A DNA stretch of 64,000 nucleotides from Bradyrhizobium yuanmingense (GCF_900094575.1 NZ_FMAE01000004.1:620001-684000); one strand, 5' to 3'; shown: positions 30,584 to 41,064, numbered from the stretch's first letter. The notes: generated by a model from the sequence alone, not told the origin. Made by a program: numbers and translations.

Positions 30584-31147
30584 TCAGTGACGTATCGTGC
30601 GGATTTCGAGCGTGGTCTGGGTGAGCCTGGCCACGAACCCCTCAAGATGCATGACCCTTTCTCTGGTCAATTGTTCATGCAACTCGGCGATCTTCTGGGT
30701 TTCGGCGACAAACGAGTCGCACGCCTGTTTCGCGTACGCCATCTGAAGCTCAAAGGCCTCGACGGGTGAACGCGCCATCGCGAGCTTTCCCAGGAAGCTC
30801 CAGGCTTGCTCAAGCGACGTCCTGATGTAGTCGCTATAGGCGTCGGCAATCGCCTGCGTGCTGGCCTGGAAGGGTTCGACCGGTGCGACGGGCGGGCTTG
30901 CAGCTAGCTCCATCCCGGAAGCCTCGTCCGGCAAGGCCGCAGCCGAAGGTATCTGCGCACTGATGTGTCGGCTCGGCTCTTGATCGGTCTTTTGCTCGGT
31001 CTCTTGCCTGTTCTCCGCCGAGGCATCCGGCAATTGATGCCCTGCACTTACGCGTTGCTCGCCGCCCCCGGCGCGTTGTCCCGCCTTCTTCTTGCCGCCA
31101 CGCCGGCCGGATTTGCCCCTTGGCTTGTTGTCCACCGCACTCAACAT
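30584..31147 (-). CDS. Phasin family protein
   Basis: A 187-residue protein with a Lys/Gly-rich basic N-terminal region (KPRGKSGRRGGKKKAGQRAGG) and a C-terminal phasin domain at about residues 95-185 (FQASTQAIADAYSDYIRTSLEQAWSFLGKLAMARSPVEAFELQMAYAKQACDSFVAETQKIAEL). Phasins coat polyhydroxyalkanoate granules. The basic extension resembles those that link granules to DNA, an inference from composition. The frame is open to 31381; ATG 31147 was preferred because AGGAG lies 9 bp upstream. Confidence 0.8.
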   Translation of the reverse strand: MLSAVDNKPRGKSGRRGGKKKAGQRAGGGEQRVSAGHQLPDASAENRQETEQKTDQEPSRHISAQIPSAAALPDEASGMELAASPPVAPVEPFQASTQAIADAYSDYIRTSLEQAWSFLGKLAMARSPVEAFELQMAYAKQACDSFVAETQKIAELHEQLTRERVMHLEGFVARLTQTTLEIRTIRH

Positions 31148-31425
31148 TGCAAATGGCTCCTGAATATCGATGAAGCCGCGAGCCTCCGTCGCGTTTGCGC
31201 TGAAATCGCGATTGTGGGCTGTCGCTTGCGTGGCGGCCATGTGGTGAGATTTTGCCGCTGCATCTTCGATGCATCCGGCAAGAAGTCGTCGATCCAGATA
31301 GCTGCGGGGTGGCCGCCTGTCCCGGGTATCGCTGCGGCGCGATGGCATGGGGTGCGGCAACTCGGTTAACACATTGGTCATTTCTTTGCGGGCATTTTCA
31401 CGACCTCAGTCAGCGAGGAGGCACC

Positions 31426-31692
31426 ATGTCCGACATCACCATTCCCGGCGGCAAGATCCGTTCCTTCGTCGAGCGGATCGAGAACCTCGACAGCGAGATG
31501 CAGGAGTTGAGCGAACAGAAGAAGGAAGTCTTCGCGGAAGCCAAGGGCGAGGGTTTCGACGTGAAGATCCTCAAGGAGATCATCAAGCTGCGCAAGGAAG
31601 ACAAGAACGAGCGCGACGAGCGCGAAAGCCTGCTCGACCTCTACATGCGCGCGATGGAGACGGCCTCGCCGGAGCAGGCGAAGGCGGCGTGA
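31426..31692 (+). CDS. gapR: GapR family nucleoid-associated protein (DUF2312)
   Basis: An 88-residue helical protein with the DUF2312 sequence pattern (KIRSFVERIENLDSEMQELSEQKKEVFAEAKGEGFDVKILKEIIKLRKEDKNERDERESLLDLYMRAM). In Caulobacter, GapR binds overtwisted DNA ahead of replication and transcription forks and stimulates topoisomerases. GAGGAGG precedes ATG 31426. A GC-rich hairpin (ATGGCCGC...GCGGCCGTCAT) lies just after the stop. It is divergent from the phasin gene. Confidence 0.9.
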   Translation: MSDITIPGGKIRSFVERIENLDSEMQELSEQKKEVFAEAKGEGFDVKILKEIIKLRKEDKNERDERESLLDLYMRAMETASPEQAKAA

Positions 31693-31767
31693 TCGATGAG
31701 GTAGAGATGGCCGCGATCCCTGGGATTGCGGCCGTCATGCGGTGGCAACAGCCCTAAGTAAAGCACT

Positions 31768-31871
31768 GTCATTCCGGGGCGCGCGAAGCGCGAACCCGGA
31801 ATCCATCGCGCCACCTGTCATGCCGCCCGATGGATTCCGGGCTCGCGCCCAAGGGCGCGCCCCGGAACGAC
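31768..31871. repeat. Palindromic repeat, GTCATTCCGGGGCGCGCGAAG family
   Basis: The left arm CATTCCGGGGCGCGCGAAGC and right arm GGGCGCGCCCCGGAACGAC are inverted copies, with inner GGAATCCATCG/CGATGGATTCC arms. It lies between gapR and the convergent ParB-like gene and may act as a terminator for both. Confidence 0.75.
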
Positions 31872-31882
31872 GGCGTCGGTCA

Positions 31883-32398
31883 TCAATAGCGACCGCCGCT
31901 GCCCTTCTGCTGCGTGATCCAGTCCGACAATGATTTCGGTTTGGATTTCGCCATCCGGCCCGGCGATGCCTTCGGAACGTCGCGGACGCCTTTCGCCGAA
32001 TTGCCGCGCGGTGCTTGCGTGGCGCTGACGCTTCTCAACGTCGCCATCGATGCCTCCGCCGCTTCCTTCTCCAGGCGCAACTGTTTCAATCGCGCCATCT
32101 TGATGCGTTCCGCCTCGACTTCGGGTCGCTCGGAGAGCAGCGGCTTGTGTTGAGCAAGCTCGGCCGTAACAAGGACACCGAGAATGGTCGTCTCGCCGAG
32201 CGCCTTGCTGGCCTCTAACCGATGCAATCCCTCGACCAGAACCAGGCGGTCTCCGTCGAGCCGAACGGAGATGGGGGTCTGTTGTCCGATCTCCAGCATG
32301 CTTTCCGCGATCTCCCCGACGGTTTCGGGCTTGATGGCTTTCTTCTGCTTGGTGGGAACGAAGATCTTCTCGATCGGGAAGCTTTCCGGTTTGGGCAT
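31883..32398 (-). CDS. ParB N-terminal domain-like protein
   Basis: A 171-residue protein whose first 85 residues match a ParB/Srx-type nuclease-like domain (IEKIFVPTKQKKAIKPETVGEIAESMLEIGQQTPISVRLDGDRLVLVEGLHRLEASKALG). GLHRLEA stands where ParB has its GERR motif. The rest is basic, with a Lys/Ser-rich tail, and no ParB helix-turn-helix is visible, so it is unlikely to be a partition protein. ParB-like domains can bind CTP. The function is unknown. Confidence 0.72.
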   Translation of the reverse strand: MPKPESFPIEKIFVPTKQKKAIKPETVGEIAESMLEIGQQTPISVRLDGDRLVLVEGLHRLEASKALGETTILGVLVTAELAQHKPLLSERPEVEAERIKMARLKQLRLEKEAAEASMATLRSVSATQAPRGNSAKGVRDVPKASPGRMAKSKPKSLSDWITQQKGSGGRY

Positions 32399-32732
32399 AA
32401 CTTCACTCCGCTTCTACCGGGCCCGTCGGAACCGATGACGGTGGGCGTGGGAGTTTAGGAGGGAAGGGCTCGATGGCAAAGGCAATTCGTGCATTTAATT
32501 AGGGGCGCATGCGAAAGTTAGCCGAAGAGGCCGCTCCGGCGACAGCGAACCAGTTAGTGCACTGTCACTGTAATTGCCAGTTCGCGAAAGGCCATTTCAT
32601 ACGAGCATGCAAAGAACGACAGCGTTTGATCTGTGACCGACGACGGCGGCTCCCGATGCAAGAACCGCTCGAAACTGTTGGTATTTCAATGCTTCCAACA
32701 TCGTTCAGCAGCTCTAGAAACTCGCGATGCCC
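32399..32732. other. Intergenic region without a recognisable gene
   Basis: I find no convincing coding region, hairpin or repeat in this 334-bp stretch between two minus-strand genes. Its base composition is less GC-rich than the surrounding DNA, like the gene to its right, so both may have arrived together. Confidence 0.5.
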
Positions 32733-33575
32733 TTACTTCTTGGATGCATTCCAAATCTCTTGAGACTTTTCGGTCTCTAGTTTCGACAAAGCGTCGAAGT
32801 AGTTCGCGGCGTCGCGAGTGTAGCCGCCCTTCTTCTCGCTATCTGCGGCCTGTTTAAGAAGCTCAGCCTTAAATGCGGCCACCGCCGCAAGTTCTTTATC
32901 CGACAACCACCCTCCCTTCTCGGGCATCCATTCGTCGATGACTTCCGCCAAACTCTTGTTCTCCAACCGGTCCATGGCCTTGAAGTCGGCGTTGGTCTTC
33001 TTTGACCACGGCGTTATCAAGTTGGAATGAGCCATTGCCGCCTCGTTGGCTTCTTGGCTATTTGTCGCGTGAGCCGCGGCGACGAGCTCCTTGTTTTTGA
33101 TGGCGGCGATTCCGCGAACGACCCTCGCATAGAGGAAAAAGAAATCTGCTTTAATCATCTTCAGCCAAGGGCGAATGATGGCCGCCCGCTCGTCCGGCGT
33201 AACCTTCAGCTCAGCAAGCTGGTCATCGATGTCGTCAAGTACGGCCTGCTTTTCCGCGGCGGCGGGTGTGCCCAAGCGGTTGCCCCATGCGATCGTCAAA
33301 TAGCTGGCACGGGCGCTTATCGCTGCGAGCTTTCGCACCCTTCCGATAATTTCTTCGGCTCTATCCAACGTCTCACGAAGCTCGACTTGAACCTCCCAGA
33401 CTTTGAACGTCTTTATCTGCGACCAGAATAGGAAGATCCCGCACACCACAAAAGCCGTTCCCAAACCAGCCGCGGACTTCATGTTGCCTGACCAAGCTTG
33501 GAACGCTGCCAGCAGGAGACAGCCGACTCCCACTAGAAAGGCAACGAAGACATAAATTTCTCTGAGCTTTTCCAT
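32733..33575 (-). CDS. Orphan membrane protein of lower GC content
   Basis: A 280-residue protein with two adjacent membrane helices (EIYVFVAFLVGVGCLLLAAFQAW and SAAGLGTAFVVCGIFLFW). A long helical cytoplasmic part follows (VQVELRETLDRAEEIIGRVRKLAAI, then several Lys/Ala/Glu-rich helices). The DNA is visibly less GC-rich and its codon choice (TTT, AAA, GAT) is less biased than the neighbours, suggesting recent acquisition. The frame extends to 33665; the ATG at 33575 was preferred because the membrane segment follows directly, but neither start has a good ribosome site. No family is recognised. Confidence 0.6.
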   Translation of the reverse strand: MEKLREIYVFVAFLVGVGCLLLAAFQAWSGNMKSAAGLGTAFVVCGIFLFWSQIKTFKVWEVQVELRETLDRAEEIIGRVRKLAAISARASYLTIAWGNRLGTPAAAEKQAVLDDIDDQLAELKVTPDERAAIIRPWLKMIKADFFFLYARVVRGIAAIKNKELVAAAHATNSQEANEAAMAHSNLITPWSKKTNADFKAMDRLENKSLAEVIDEWMPEKGGWLSDKELAAVAAFKAELLKQAADSEKKGGYTRDAANYFDALSKLETEKSQEIWNASKK

Positions 33576-33724
33576 GTTATCTGCCGCCACTGGAAGCCTC
33601 ATAACAAGAAGCCGGGACACAATCCCGGCAAACCCTAAGTAGGAGTCTTGACGCTCATAAGCCAAATTTGAAGTTGCTTACGCCTCAATCAACAATTCGG
33701 TGGCGCTTCAGTGGGAAATGTATC

Positions 33725-33750
33725 AAAGGGCGGCCTTTCGGCCGCCCTTC
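33725..33750 (-). terminator. Terminator after nrdJ
   Basis: On the minus strand, AAGGGCGGCC-GAAA-GGCCGCCCTT makes a perfect ten-base-pair stem with a GNRA loop, followed by TGATA. It starts about 50 bp beyond the nrdJ stop. Confidence 0.7.
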
Positions 33751-33797
33751 TGGTTGTCCAGGACGAGCCCGGGTATGGATTGCTGCTCTCTAGCTAC

Positions 33798-36700
33798 TTA
33801 CGAACACCCCGTCGTGCTGCCGCAAGTATCGCACTTCATACAAGTCCCATTCCGCACCAGGGTGAAGTTGCCGCACTCCGAGCACATCTCGCCCTCGTAG
33901 CCCTTGGCCTTCGCTTCTGCGCGACGCTCGGCCTTTGTCGGAGCTGCAGTCGCGGCGGTGCCGGCCTTGCTCCATTGCAGCTGCTCGAGCTTCTCCGTCG
34001 GCGACAGATCGTGCTGAGCTTCCTGCTTCAGGGCGACGGCGCCTTCGATGGCATCGCCGACCCGCGCGCTGGTGCCGTGGGCGGCCAGCGCTGTGACCCG
34101 GCTGCCGCCTGACGGCGCGCTGTCGTTCCCCTGGCTGACCGCGGCCGAGCCGCCGCGCATCACAACCAGGTTGTCCGTGCGCGAGCGGGTGAGGCCGCGC
34201 GAGACGAGCTTGGTCGCGTGGTGGCCGCCGTCCTCGTCCGGCTCCTTGCCTTCCTCGACGCCCTTGCCGAGCGCGTCAAAGCCCGTCTCGTTGGGATCGA
34301 CGTGGGCGAGGTCGAAGCGGCTGAGATAGCTCACCGCGAGCTCGCGGAAGACGTAGTCGAGGATCGAGGTCGCGTACTTGATGCTGTCGTTGCCCTGCAC
34401 GGGGCCCGCCGGCTCGAAGCGGGTGAAGGTGAAGGCGTCGACATATTCGTCGAGCGGCACGCCGTATTGCAGGCCGAGCGACACCGCGATGGCGAAGTTG
34501 TTGATGAAGGAGCGCAGCGCTGCGCCTTCCTTGTGCATGTCGATGAAGATCTCGCCGAGACGGCCGTCATCGTATTCGCCGGTGCGCAGATACACCTTAT
34601 GTCCGCCGACGACCGCCTTCTGGGTGTAGCCCTTGCGGCGATCCGGCATCTTCTCGCGCTCGCGCATCACGACGATGCGCTCGACCAGCTTCTCGACGAC
34701 CTTTTCGGCCACATGCGTGGCGCGCGCCGCCATCGGCTTTTCATGCAGCAGCTCGACCGCATCGTCCTCGTCCTCATCGTCGCTGATGAGCTGCGAGTTG
34801 AGCGGCTGGCTGAGCTTGGAGCCGTCGCGATAGAGCGCGTTGGCTTTCAAGGCGAGCTTCCACGACAGCATGTAGGCGGACTTGCAGTCCTCCACCGTGG
34901 CGTCGTTCGGCATGTTGATGGTCTTGGAGATCGCGCCCGAGATGAAGGGCTGCGCCGCCGCCATCATGCGGATGTGGCTCTCGACCGACAGATAACGCTT
35001 GCCGATCTTGCCGCAGGGGTTGGCGCAGTCGAACACCGGATAGTGTTCGGCCTTGAGGTGCGGGGCACCTTCCACCGTCATCGCGCCGCAGATGTGGACG
35101 TTGGCCGCCTCGATCTCGCGCTTGGTGAAGCCGACGGCCTGGAGCAGATCGAAGCCGGGGGCTGCGATCGCCTCGGCGCCGATGCCGAGCTGGTCGCGGA
35201 TGAAATCCTCGCCAAAGGTCCACTTGTTGAAGGCAAACTTGATGTCGAAGGCGGTCGGCAGGGCCTTCTCGACCTTGGCGATCGCCTCATCGGTGAAGCC
35301 CTTGGCCTTCAGCGTGGTGACGTTGATGCCGGGGGCATTCGCGAGCGAGCCGTGGCCGACGGCGTAGGCTTCGATCTCCGCGATCTCGCTCTCGCGATAG
35401 CCGAGCGCGCGCAGCGCGGCGGGGACCGCCCGGTTGATGATCTTGAAGTAGCCGCCGCCGGCGAGCTTCTTGAACTTGACCAGCGCGAAGTCGGGCTCGA
35501 TGCCGGTGGTGTCGCAATCCATGACAAGGCCGATCGTGCCGGTCGGCGCGATCACCGTGGTCTGGGCGTTGCGATAGCCGTGCTTCTCGCCGAGCTCGAG
35601 CGCCGCATCCCAGGCTGCCTGGGCATGGCTGACGAGGTCGGCTTGCGGGCAGGAGACGAGGTCGAGCGGCACCGGGTTGACGCTGAGCGCCTCATAGCCG
35701 TTCGACTGGCCATGCGCGGCGCGGCGGTGGTTGCGGATCACGCGCAGCATGTGCGCGGCGTTCTTCTTGTAGCCGGGGAAGGTGCCCAGTTCAGCAGCGA
35801 TTTCCGCGGAGGTCTTGTAGGTGATGCCGGTCATGACGGCGGTCAGCGCGCCGCAGAGCGCGCGGCCTTCCTTGCTGTCATAGGGCAGGCCCATGGTCAT
35901 CAGCAGGCCGCCGATATTGGCGTAGCCGAGGCCGAGCGTGCGGAACTCGTAGGAGAGCTCGGCGATCGCCTTCGACGGGAACTGCGCCATCATGACGGAG
36001 ATTTCCAGCACGATGGTCCAGAGCCGGCAGAGGTGCTCATAGCCCTCGACGTCGAAGCGCTTGGTCTCGGTGTTGTAGAACGTCAGCAGGTTCGCGGAAG
36101 CCAGGTTGCACGCCGTGTCGTCCAGGAACATGTATTCCGAGCACGGATTGGACGCGCGGATGTCGCCGGACGCCTTGCAGGTGTGCCAGTCGTTCATCGT
36201 GGTATTGAAGTGCAGGCCGGGATCGGCCGAGGCCCAGGCGGCGTAGCCGATTTTCTCCCAGAGATCGCGCGCCTTCAGCGTCTTCGTCACCTTCTTCGAG
36301 GTGCGGGCGTTGAGATTCCAATCGCCGTCGGTCTCGACCGCGCGCAGGAAGTCGTCCTTCAGCGAGACCGAGTTGTTGGAGTTCTGGCCTGAAACGGTGA
36401 GATAGGCTTCGCTATCCCAGTCGGTGTCGTAGGTGTCGAACTGGATGTCCTTGTAGCCTTGCTTGGCAAACTGAATGACGCGCTTGATGTAATTGTCGGG
36501 CACCAGGCTGCGGCGCGCGAGCTTGATCTCGCGGCGCAGGGCAGGGTTCTTCTCGGGGTCGAAGCAATCGTCGCCCGAGCCTTCGCAGTTGACGCAGGCC
36601 TTCAGCACGGCCTTGAGGTGCTTCTGGTTGATCTTGGAGCCCGTGACGAGGGCGGCGACCTTCTGCTCCTCCTTCACCTTCCAGTCGATATAGGTCTCGA

Positions 36701-37568
36701 TGTCGGGGTGATCGACGTCGACGACGACCATCTTGGCGGCGCGGCGCGTGGTGCCGCCGCTCTTGATTGCGCCCGCAGCGCGGTCGCCGATCTTGAGGAA
36801 GCTCATCAGCCCGGAGGAGCGGCCGCCGCCGGAGAGCTTTTCGCCTTCGCCGCGCAGGCGCGAGAAGTTGGAGCCGGTGCCGGAGCCGTATTTGAACAGG
36901 CGGGCTTCGCGGACCCAGAGGTCCATGATGCCGCCCTCGTTGACGAGGTCGTCGCCGACGCCCTGGATGAAGCAGGCATGCGGCTGCGGATGCTCGTAGG
37001 CCGACTTGGACTTGGTCAGCTTGCCCGTGAAGGGGTCGACGTAATAATGGCCCTGGCCGGGGCCGTCGATGCCATAGGCCCAGTGCAGGCCGGTGTTGAA
37101 CCATTGCGGCGAGTTCGGCGCGACCATCTGCATGGCGAGCATGTAGCGGAGCTCGTCATAGAACGCCTGGGCGTCGTCGTCGCTCGTGAAATAGCCGCCC
37201 TTCCAGCCCCAATAGGTCCAGCAGCCGGCGAGGCGGTCGAACACCTGCTTGGCGCTGAGCTCGCTGACATAGCGCTCCTTCTCAGGGAGAGCGGCGAGGG
37301 CCTCGGTGTCGGGCACGGAGCGCCACAGGAAGGAGGGGACGGATTCCTCTTCGACCTTCTTCAGGCGCGCGGCAACGCCGGCCTTGCGGAAGTACTTCTG
37401 CGCCAGCACGTCGGAGGCGACCTGCGACCACTCGGCCGGGACCTCGACGTTCTCGAGCTTGAACACGACCGAGCCGTCTGGATTGCGAATCTCCGACGTG
37501 GTCAGGCGGAATTCGATACCCGCATAAGGTGACTGTCCCGAAGTGGTGTGGCGCCGCTCAATCCGCAT
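33798..37568 (-). CDS. nrdJ: Vitamin B12-dependent (class II) ribonucleotide reductase NrdJ
   Basis: A 1256-residue enzyme that reduces ribonucleotides using adenosylcobalamin, independent of oxygen. It has the N-terminal RNR domain ([12 protein letters not shown]), the active-site region with [23 protein letters not shown], the [10 protein letters not shown] and [23 protein letters not shown] blocks, and a C-terminal zinc-ribbon-like tail ([28 protein letters not shown]) containing the redox cysteines. Length and domains fit the alphaproteobacterial NrdJ group. Start 37568 opens the conserved N terminus. A region of about 770 bp without genes precedes it. Confidence 0.96.
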   Translation of the reverse strand: MRIERRHTTSGQSPYAGIEFRLTTSEIRNPDGSVVFKLENVEVPAEWSQVASDVLAQKYFRKAGVAARLKKVEEESVPSFLWRSVPDTEALAALPEKERYVSELSAKQVFDRLAGCWTYWGWKGGYFTSDDDAQAFYDELRYMLAMQMVAPNSPQWFNTGLHWAYGIDGPGQGHYYVDPFTGKLTKSKSAYEHPQPHACFIQGVGDDLVNEGGIMDLWVREARLFKYGSGTGSNFSRLRGEGEKLSGGGRSSGLMSFLKIGDRAAGAIKSGGTTRRAAKMVVVDVDHPDIETYIDWKVKEEQKVAALVTGSKINQKHLKAVLKACVNCEGSGDDCFDPEKNPALRREIKLARRSLVPDNYIKRVIQFAKQGYKDIQFDTYDTDWDSEAYLTVSGQNSNNSVSLKDDFLRAVETDGDWNLNARTSKKVTKTLKARDLWEKIGYAAWASADPGLHFNTTMNDWHTCKASGDIRASNPCSEYMFLDDTACNLASANLLTFYNTETKRFDVEGYEHLCRLWTIVLEISVMMAQFPSKAIAELSYEFRTLGLGYANIGGLLMTMGLPYDSKEGRALCGALTAVMTGITYKTSAEIAAELGTFPGYKKNAAHMLRVIRNHRRAAHGQSNGYEALSVNPVPLDLVSCPQADLVSHAQAAWDAALELGEKHGYRNAQTTVIAPTGTIGLVMDCDTTGIEPDFALVKFKKLAGGGYFKIINRAVPAALRALGYRESEIAEIEAYAVGHGSLANAPGINVTTLKAKGFTDEAIAKVEKALPTAFDIKFAFNKWTFGEDFIRDQLGIGAEAIAAPGFDLLQAVGFTKREIEAANVHICGAMTVEGAPHLKAEHYPVFDCANPCGKIGKRYLSVESHIRMMAAAQPFISGAISKTINMPNDATVEDCKSAYMLSWKLALKANALYRDGSKLSQPLNSQLISDDEDEDDAVELLHEKPMAARATHVAEKVVEKLVERIVVMREREKMPDRRKGYTQKAVVGGHKVYLRTGEYDDGRLGEIFIDMHKEGAALRSFINNFAIAVSLGLQYGVPLDEYVDAFTFTRFEPAGPVQGNDSIKYATSILDYVFRELAVSYLSRFDLAHVDPNETGFDALGKGVEEGKEPDEDGGHHATKLVSRGLTRSRTDNLVVMRGGSAAVSQGNDSAPSGGSRVTALAAHGTSARVGDAIEGAVALKQEAQHDLSPTEKLEQLQWSKAGTAATAAPTKAERRAEAKAKGYEGEMCSECGNFTLVRNGTCMKCDTCGSTTGCS

Positions 37569-38337
37569 GGTCTTGCCCCGTCCTTTTCTTTGACCGGTCC
37601 CGCCCCTCGTTGTGGGCGTGCCGGGTCGTCATTGCATCTCGCGGGCGCCTTCAGCCGTTCGGCCTCGGGGCACCGCAGTTCAGCCGGTGGATCCGGCCCT
37701 GTTTTTTCCCGGCGCGAGCTCGATGCGTCGCATCGATCATCCTGCCGGCATGTCCACACCCATCCGCCCCCAAGGGGATGTGCGCGACATGCGTTCAACG
37801 CCCCACAACGTCACTTCGTCATCGATGCCATCCGAGCCTGTTGCCGGCCCGTTCTGGCGCCCCGAAGAGCCTCTCATTCCGAGGGCAGACAAGCCCTCAT
37901 CCGCAGCCTTTGGCCGGCTGGCGGAGCTGAAATTTGCGAGACCCTTTGGGGGAGTGCCGGCGGGACGCAAACTCACTCGCGCCGAACGGACCGAAAGCTA
38001 GGACTCTCCGTTGCGCCCGTCAAGAACTAGTGCGAGTTCCTGAATCAAATACTAAATATGGTGGATTGCGGGGGATAACAGGGGTCTTCGCCGCGCCTGT
38101 CGTGGACCCAAGTATCAGTGAGTCCTCAGGGATTCCCAACTGAAAAAATTTGCATGCCGTGATGACCGGGGCCTTCATCCCGCTGTTCACAGGGCAGGTA
38201 TATTTTTGAGCAATGGGATTGCGTCAGCAGGACTCACGTAGCCCTACGGACGGTGAGGGCAGGCATGCCCGCCAAAGCGGTGGTGGGACCCGCGAATCCG
38301 GGCCAAGGTGACCGCCCGATTTGCCGGACTAGCCGAC
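37569..38337. other. Long gene-free region between nrdJ and EamA gene
   Basis: This 769-bp divergent region shows no convincing coding frame; the open frames in it are low-complexity. No B12-riboswitch box (GCCACTG) was found on the nrdJ strand. A weak NrdR-box-like sequence, CCACCATATTTAGTAT on the minus strand, lies at 38050-38065, some 480 bp from nrdJ. The left part is GC-rich and the right part (38030-38220) has AT-rich promoter-like segments. Confidence 0.5.
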
Positions 38338-39237
38338 ATGCTTGATTCGACGACGCCGGGCGTGCGGCCGCGCATCGCCCCGGCCGGCCTGATGTTCCTT
38401 GCGATCACCTCGATCGGCTGGGGCTTCAACTGGCCGGTGACGAAATTCCTACTTGCCGAGCTGCCGCCTCTGACGCTGCGCGGGGTCACCGGAGTGCTCG
38501 GCGCGCTGCTGCTGGCGCTGCTTGCGGTGATCCGCCGGCAAAGCCTGTACGTGGAGGGTGTGATCTGGCCGCGCCTGCTCACCTCGGCCGCGCTCAACGT
38601 CACCTGCTGGATGGTGCTGATGGGGCTGGCACTGCTCTGGCTGCCGGCGAGCGAGGCGGCGCTGATCGCCTATACGATGCCGGTCTGGGCCTCGATCCTC
38701 GCCTGGCCGGTGCTTGGGGAGCGGCCGACGGTCTTGCGCACGCTTGGGCTGGTGCTGGCTTTCGCAGGGCTTGCCTCGATCCTGGGCGGCAACGGAATCG
38801 CCGCCAGCGCTTCGAAGCTGCCGGGCATCATCATGGTGCTGGTCGGCGCGTTCGGCTTTGCCCTCGGCACCGTGCTCTCGAAGAAGTACCCGATTCACCT
38901 GCCGCCGCTCGCGGCGGCAGCCTGGCAGATCGGGATCGGCTGCCTGCCGATCTCGATCGTCGGCCTCCTGATCGAGACCACGCATTTGTCGCATGTGACG
39001 CCGCTCGGCTGGTGGCTGCTGGTCTATTCGGTCGTCGGGCAGTTCTGCATCGCCTATGTCAGCTGGTTCGCAGCACTGGCGCGCCTGCCGGCCTCGGTCG
39101 CCGCGATCGGCACCATGGCGGTGCCGGTGATCGGCGTCGTGGCCTCGGCGGTCGCGCTTGGCGAGCCGCTCGGGGCAGGGCAGATCGCGGGGCTGGTGTT
39201 TACGCTGGCCGCGGTGGTGCTGGCGACACGGGGGTAG
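38338..39237 (+). CDS. EamA/DMT family transporter
   Basis: A 299-residue membrane protein with ten helices in two EamA repeats (FLAITSIGWGFNWPVTKFLLAELPPLTLRG begins the first; FALGTVLSKKYPIHLPPLAAAAWQIG begins the second). It probably exports a small metabolite. An in-frame GTG exists at 38308, but the ATG at 38338 keeps the usual short N terminus; neither has a strong ribosome site. It is only distantly similar to the EamA protein at 22207 and ends 19 bp before the convergent cyclase gene stop. Confidence 0.85.
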   Translation: MLDSTTPGVRPRIAPAGLMFLAITSIGWGFNWPVTKFLLAELPPLTLRGVTGVLGALLLALLAVIRRQSLYVEGVIWPRLLTSAALNVTCWMVLMGLALLWLPASEAALIAYTMPVWASILAWPVLGERPTVLRTLGLVLAFAGLASILGGNGIAASASKLPGIIMVLVGAFGFALGTVLSKKYPIHLPPLAAAAWQIGIGCLPISIVGLLIETTHLSHVTPLGWWLLVYSVVGQFCIAYVSWFAALARLPASVAAIGTMAVPVIGVVASAVALGEPLGAGQIAGLVFTLAAVVLATRG

Positions 39238-39256
39238 CCGTCCGGACGCCGGGTTA

Positions 39257-41056
39257 TCAGTGGTCCTGAGCCTCTTTCTCTCGCCTCCGTTGTGCCAAGC
39301 CCGGCAGTTTCGACGGAAGGTCAGCAGGTGCGACGGCAAAGACCTCGAGAGCCTGGTCGTAGCCTTTGATGGTCCGCTGTCCGAGCGATGCCATCGGGAC
39401 GCTATCCCTTACCCTTCCAGCGATCGTGGGATCAGCCAGGATCTGCGCGTCCTTTGCGAGATTACAGAGCCGCGACGCCAAATTCACCACGGCTCCCATC
39501 GCCGTGTAATCCAGCCGACCGTTGTAACCGACCGTTCCTACCGTTGCCGGTCCCATGGCAACGCCCACACCAAAGCCGATCCCGTGGCCGGCGTCACACC
39601 ATTTGCCGGCAAGGGCCTGAACCGTCATTTGCAGGTCGATCGCGAGGCGGACCGCTTGAGTTGCCGGCTGTTCGCATGCGATCGGGGCATTGACCAGCAG
39701 CATGACTCCGTCGCCATCAAAGCCGATGAGCGTTGCCTCGTGACGAGTCGTCACGGCGCCGACGGCCTCGTAGTACTCTCGCATGACGGCCATGATGACA
39801 TCGGGTTCATTGCGAGTGGAGAACGCCGTGAAGCCGCGCAAGTCGCCAAAAATGACAGCCACTTCACGGCGCTGCCCTTCGAGCAGTTCGTGAGAATGTT
39901 CGACCAATTCGGCGACCTGTGATGGCAGGAACTGCTTCAGCCGTTCGATCCGCGCAGATTTCTGCTGCGAGATCGCCAGTTCAGAAGCCATTTCATTGAA
40001 ACGCAACGCCAGCTGCTGCAACTCGTCACCGCTGAAGATTTTGATGCGATGCTCGAATTGTCCGGTTCTAATCCGCTCCACGCCCTCTTCCAGTTGCTTG
40101 ATCGGACCGGACATTCTGTGCGCGCGCCAATAGGCGAGCGCCAGCGCGACAAGAACACCAAAGGCAATGAGAATTGACGAGCGCCACAAGGCCGCCCGAA
40201 TTGATGCAAAGGCTTCCGCGGTTGGCTGCATCGCGATCACCGTCCATCCCACATCGGCGGCCTGAACGGATAGCGCCACCACCGGGTTGCCTCGCTCCCC
40301 GGTTATCACCGCCGCTCCGCTCGCCGCGCCAACGAGATGCTTGATCCGGCCAAAACTGCCGGAGCTGGCGCGGCCGCGCAGAACCCGGCTGATATCGGGA
40401 TGTGCGATCAGATGACCGGAATCATCGACGACAATGGCGTAGCCGGTCTCGCCGATTCTAATGGCTGCGATGACATCCCAGATCAGCTTCAGATTGACCT
40501 CGGCGATCGCAACCCCTGCGGCCGGCAGGCTCCCGGCAACCGCGATCCTCATATAGGGCTCTGAATCTTGCTGGTACTGAACCGGTCCGTACCAGACTTT
40601 GTTGCCGCGTGCGCCCAGAACAGCGGGATCCGCGGACATATCGATGCCGCGCCCGGTCCTGTTCAGAAGCAGCCTGGAAACAAAGACCCGTTCGGTGCCG
40701 GTCTCGTCCAGAAGCGAAACCGAAGCGATTGCAGGCACCTGCTGGAGGAGACGCAAGGCATCGATCTTATGTTGCGCATCGTCTCCGGCAGACCAGGGAA
40801 GCTGCACCATCCAACCCAGCTGATCTCGCATGCCATCGGTGAACGCCTCGATCCTGTCGGACGCCGCGCGAGCATCGGCCTGCAGCACCGCGCTGATCTG
40901 GCGACGCTGGTCTCGGTAACCGAAAGAAGCCTCGACGGCCGCGCCGAGTATCAGAGGCACGACCGCAGCGACAAACAACGTCGCGAAGTACTTGCAGAAC
41001 AGCGAGCGACGCGGAGGCATCGTACACGAAGAGGGCTGCGCAGCACCGTCCTTCAT
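39257..41056 (-). CDS. Receptor-type class III adenylate/guanylate cyclase (dCache-HAMP-cyclase)
   Basis: A 599-residue protein with TM1 (about residues 22-47), a periplasmic dCache-like sensor domain (about 48-295), TM2 (about 300-320), HAMP (about 320-375) and a C-terminal class III cyclase domain. The first metal Asp is in VIFGDLRGFTAFS and the second in GFDGDGVMLLV. VNLASRL supplies the transition-state Asn and Arg, so catalysis is plausible. The Lys that selects ATP is replaced (GFDGD instead of KFIGD), so the nucleotide is uncertain. It lies 8 bp after an orphan periplasmic binding protein gene, probably in one operon. Confidence 0.85.
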   Translation of the reverse strand: MKDGAAQPSSCTMPPRRSLFCKYFATLFVAAVVPLILGAAVEASFGYRDQRRQISAVLQADARAASDRIEAFTDGMRDQLGWMVQLPWSAGDDAQHKIDALRLLQQVPAIASVSLLDETGTERVFVSRLLLNRTGRGIDMSADPAVLGARGNKVWYGPVQYQQDSEPYMRIAVAGSLPAAGVAIAEVNLKLIWDVIAAIRIGETGYAIVVDDSGHLIAHPDISRVLRGRASSGSFGRIKHLVGAASGAAVITGERGNPVVALSVQAADVGWTVIAMQPTAEAFASIRAALWRSSILIAFGVLVALALAYWRAHRMSGPIKQLEEGVERIRTGQFEHRIKIFSGDELQQLALRFNEMASELAISQQKSARIERLKQFLPSQVAELVEHSHELLEGQRREVAVIFGDLRGFTAFSTRNEPDVIMAVMREYYEAVGAVTTRHEATLIGFDGDGVMLLVNAPIACEQPATQAVRLAIDLQMTVQALAGKWCDAGHGIGFGVGVAMGPATVGTVGYNGRLDYTAMGAVVNLASRLCNLAKDAQILADPTIAGRVRDSVPMASLGQRTIKGYDQALEVFAVAPADLPSKLPGLAQRRREKEAQDH

Positions 41057-41064
41057 AGCTACTC

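Noticed and set aside
34218..36392. A 724-codon open frame on the plus strand antisense to nrdJ
   Set aside because: It mirrors the codon structure of nrdJ in very GC-rich DNA; its protein is Arg/Ala/Glu/Asp-rich without domains. nrdJ on the other strand is unambiguous.
37569..38200. A cobalamin riboswitch upstream of nrdJ
   Set aside because: No GCCACTG B12 box was found on the nrdJ strand, and NrdJ uses B12 and would not be expected to be repressed by it.
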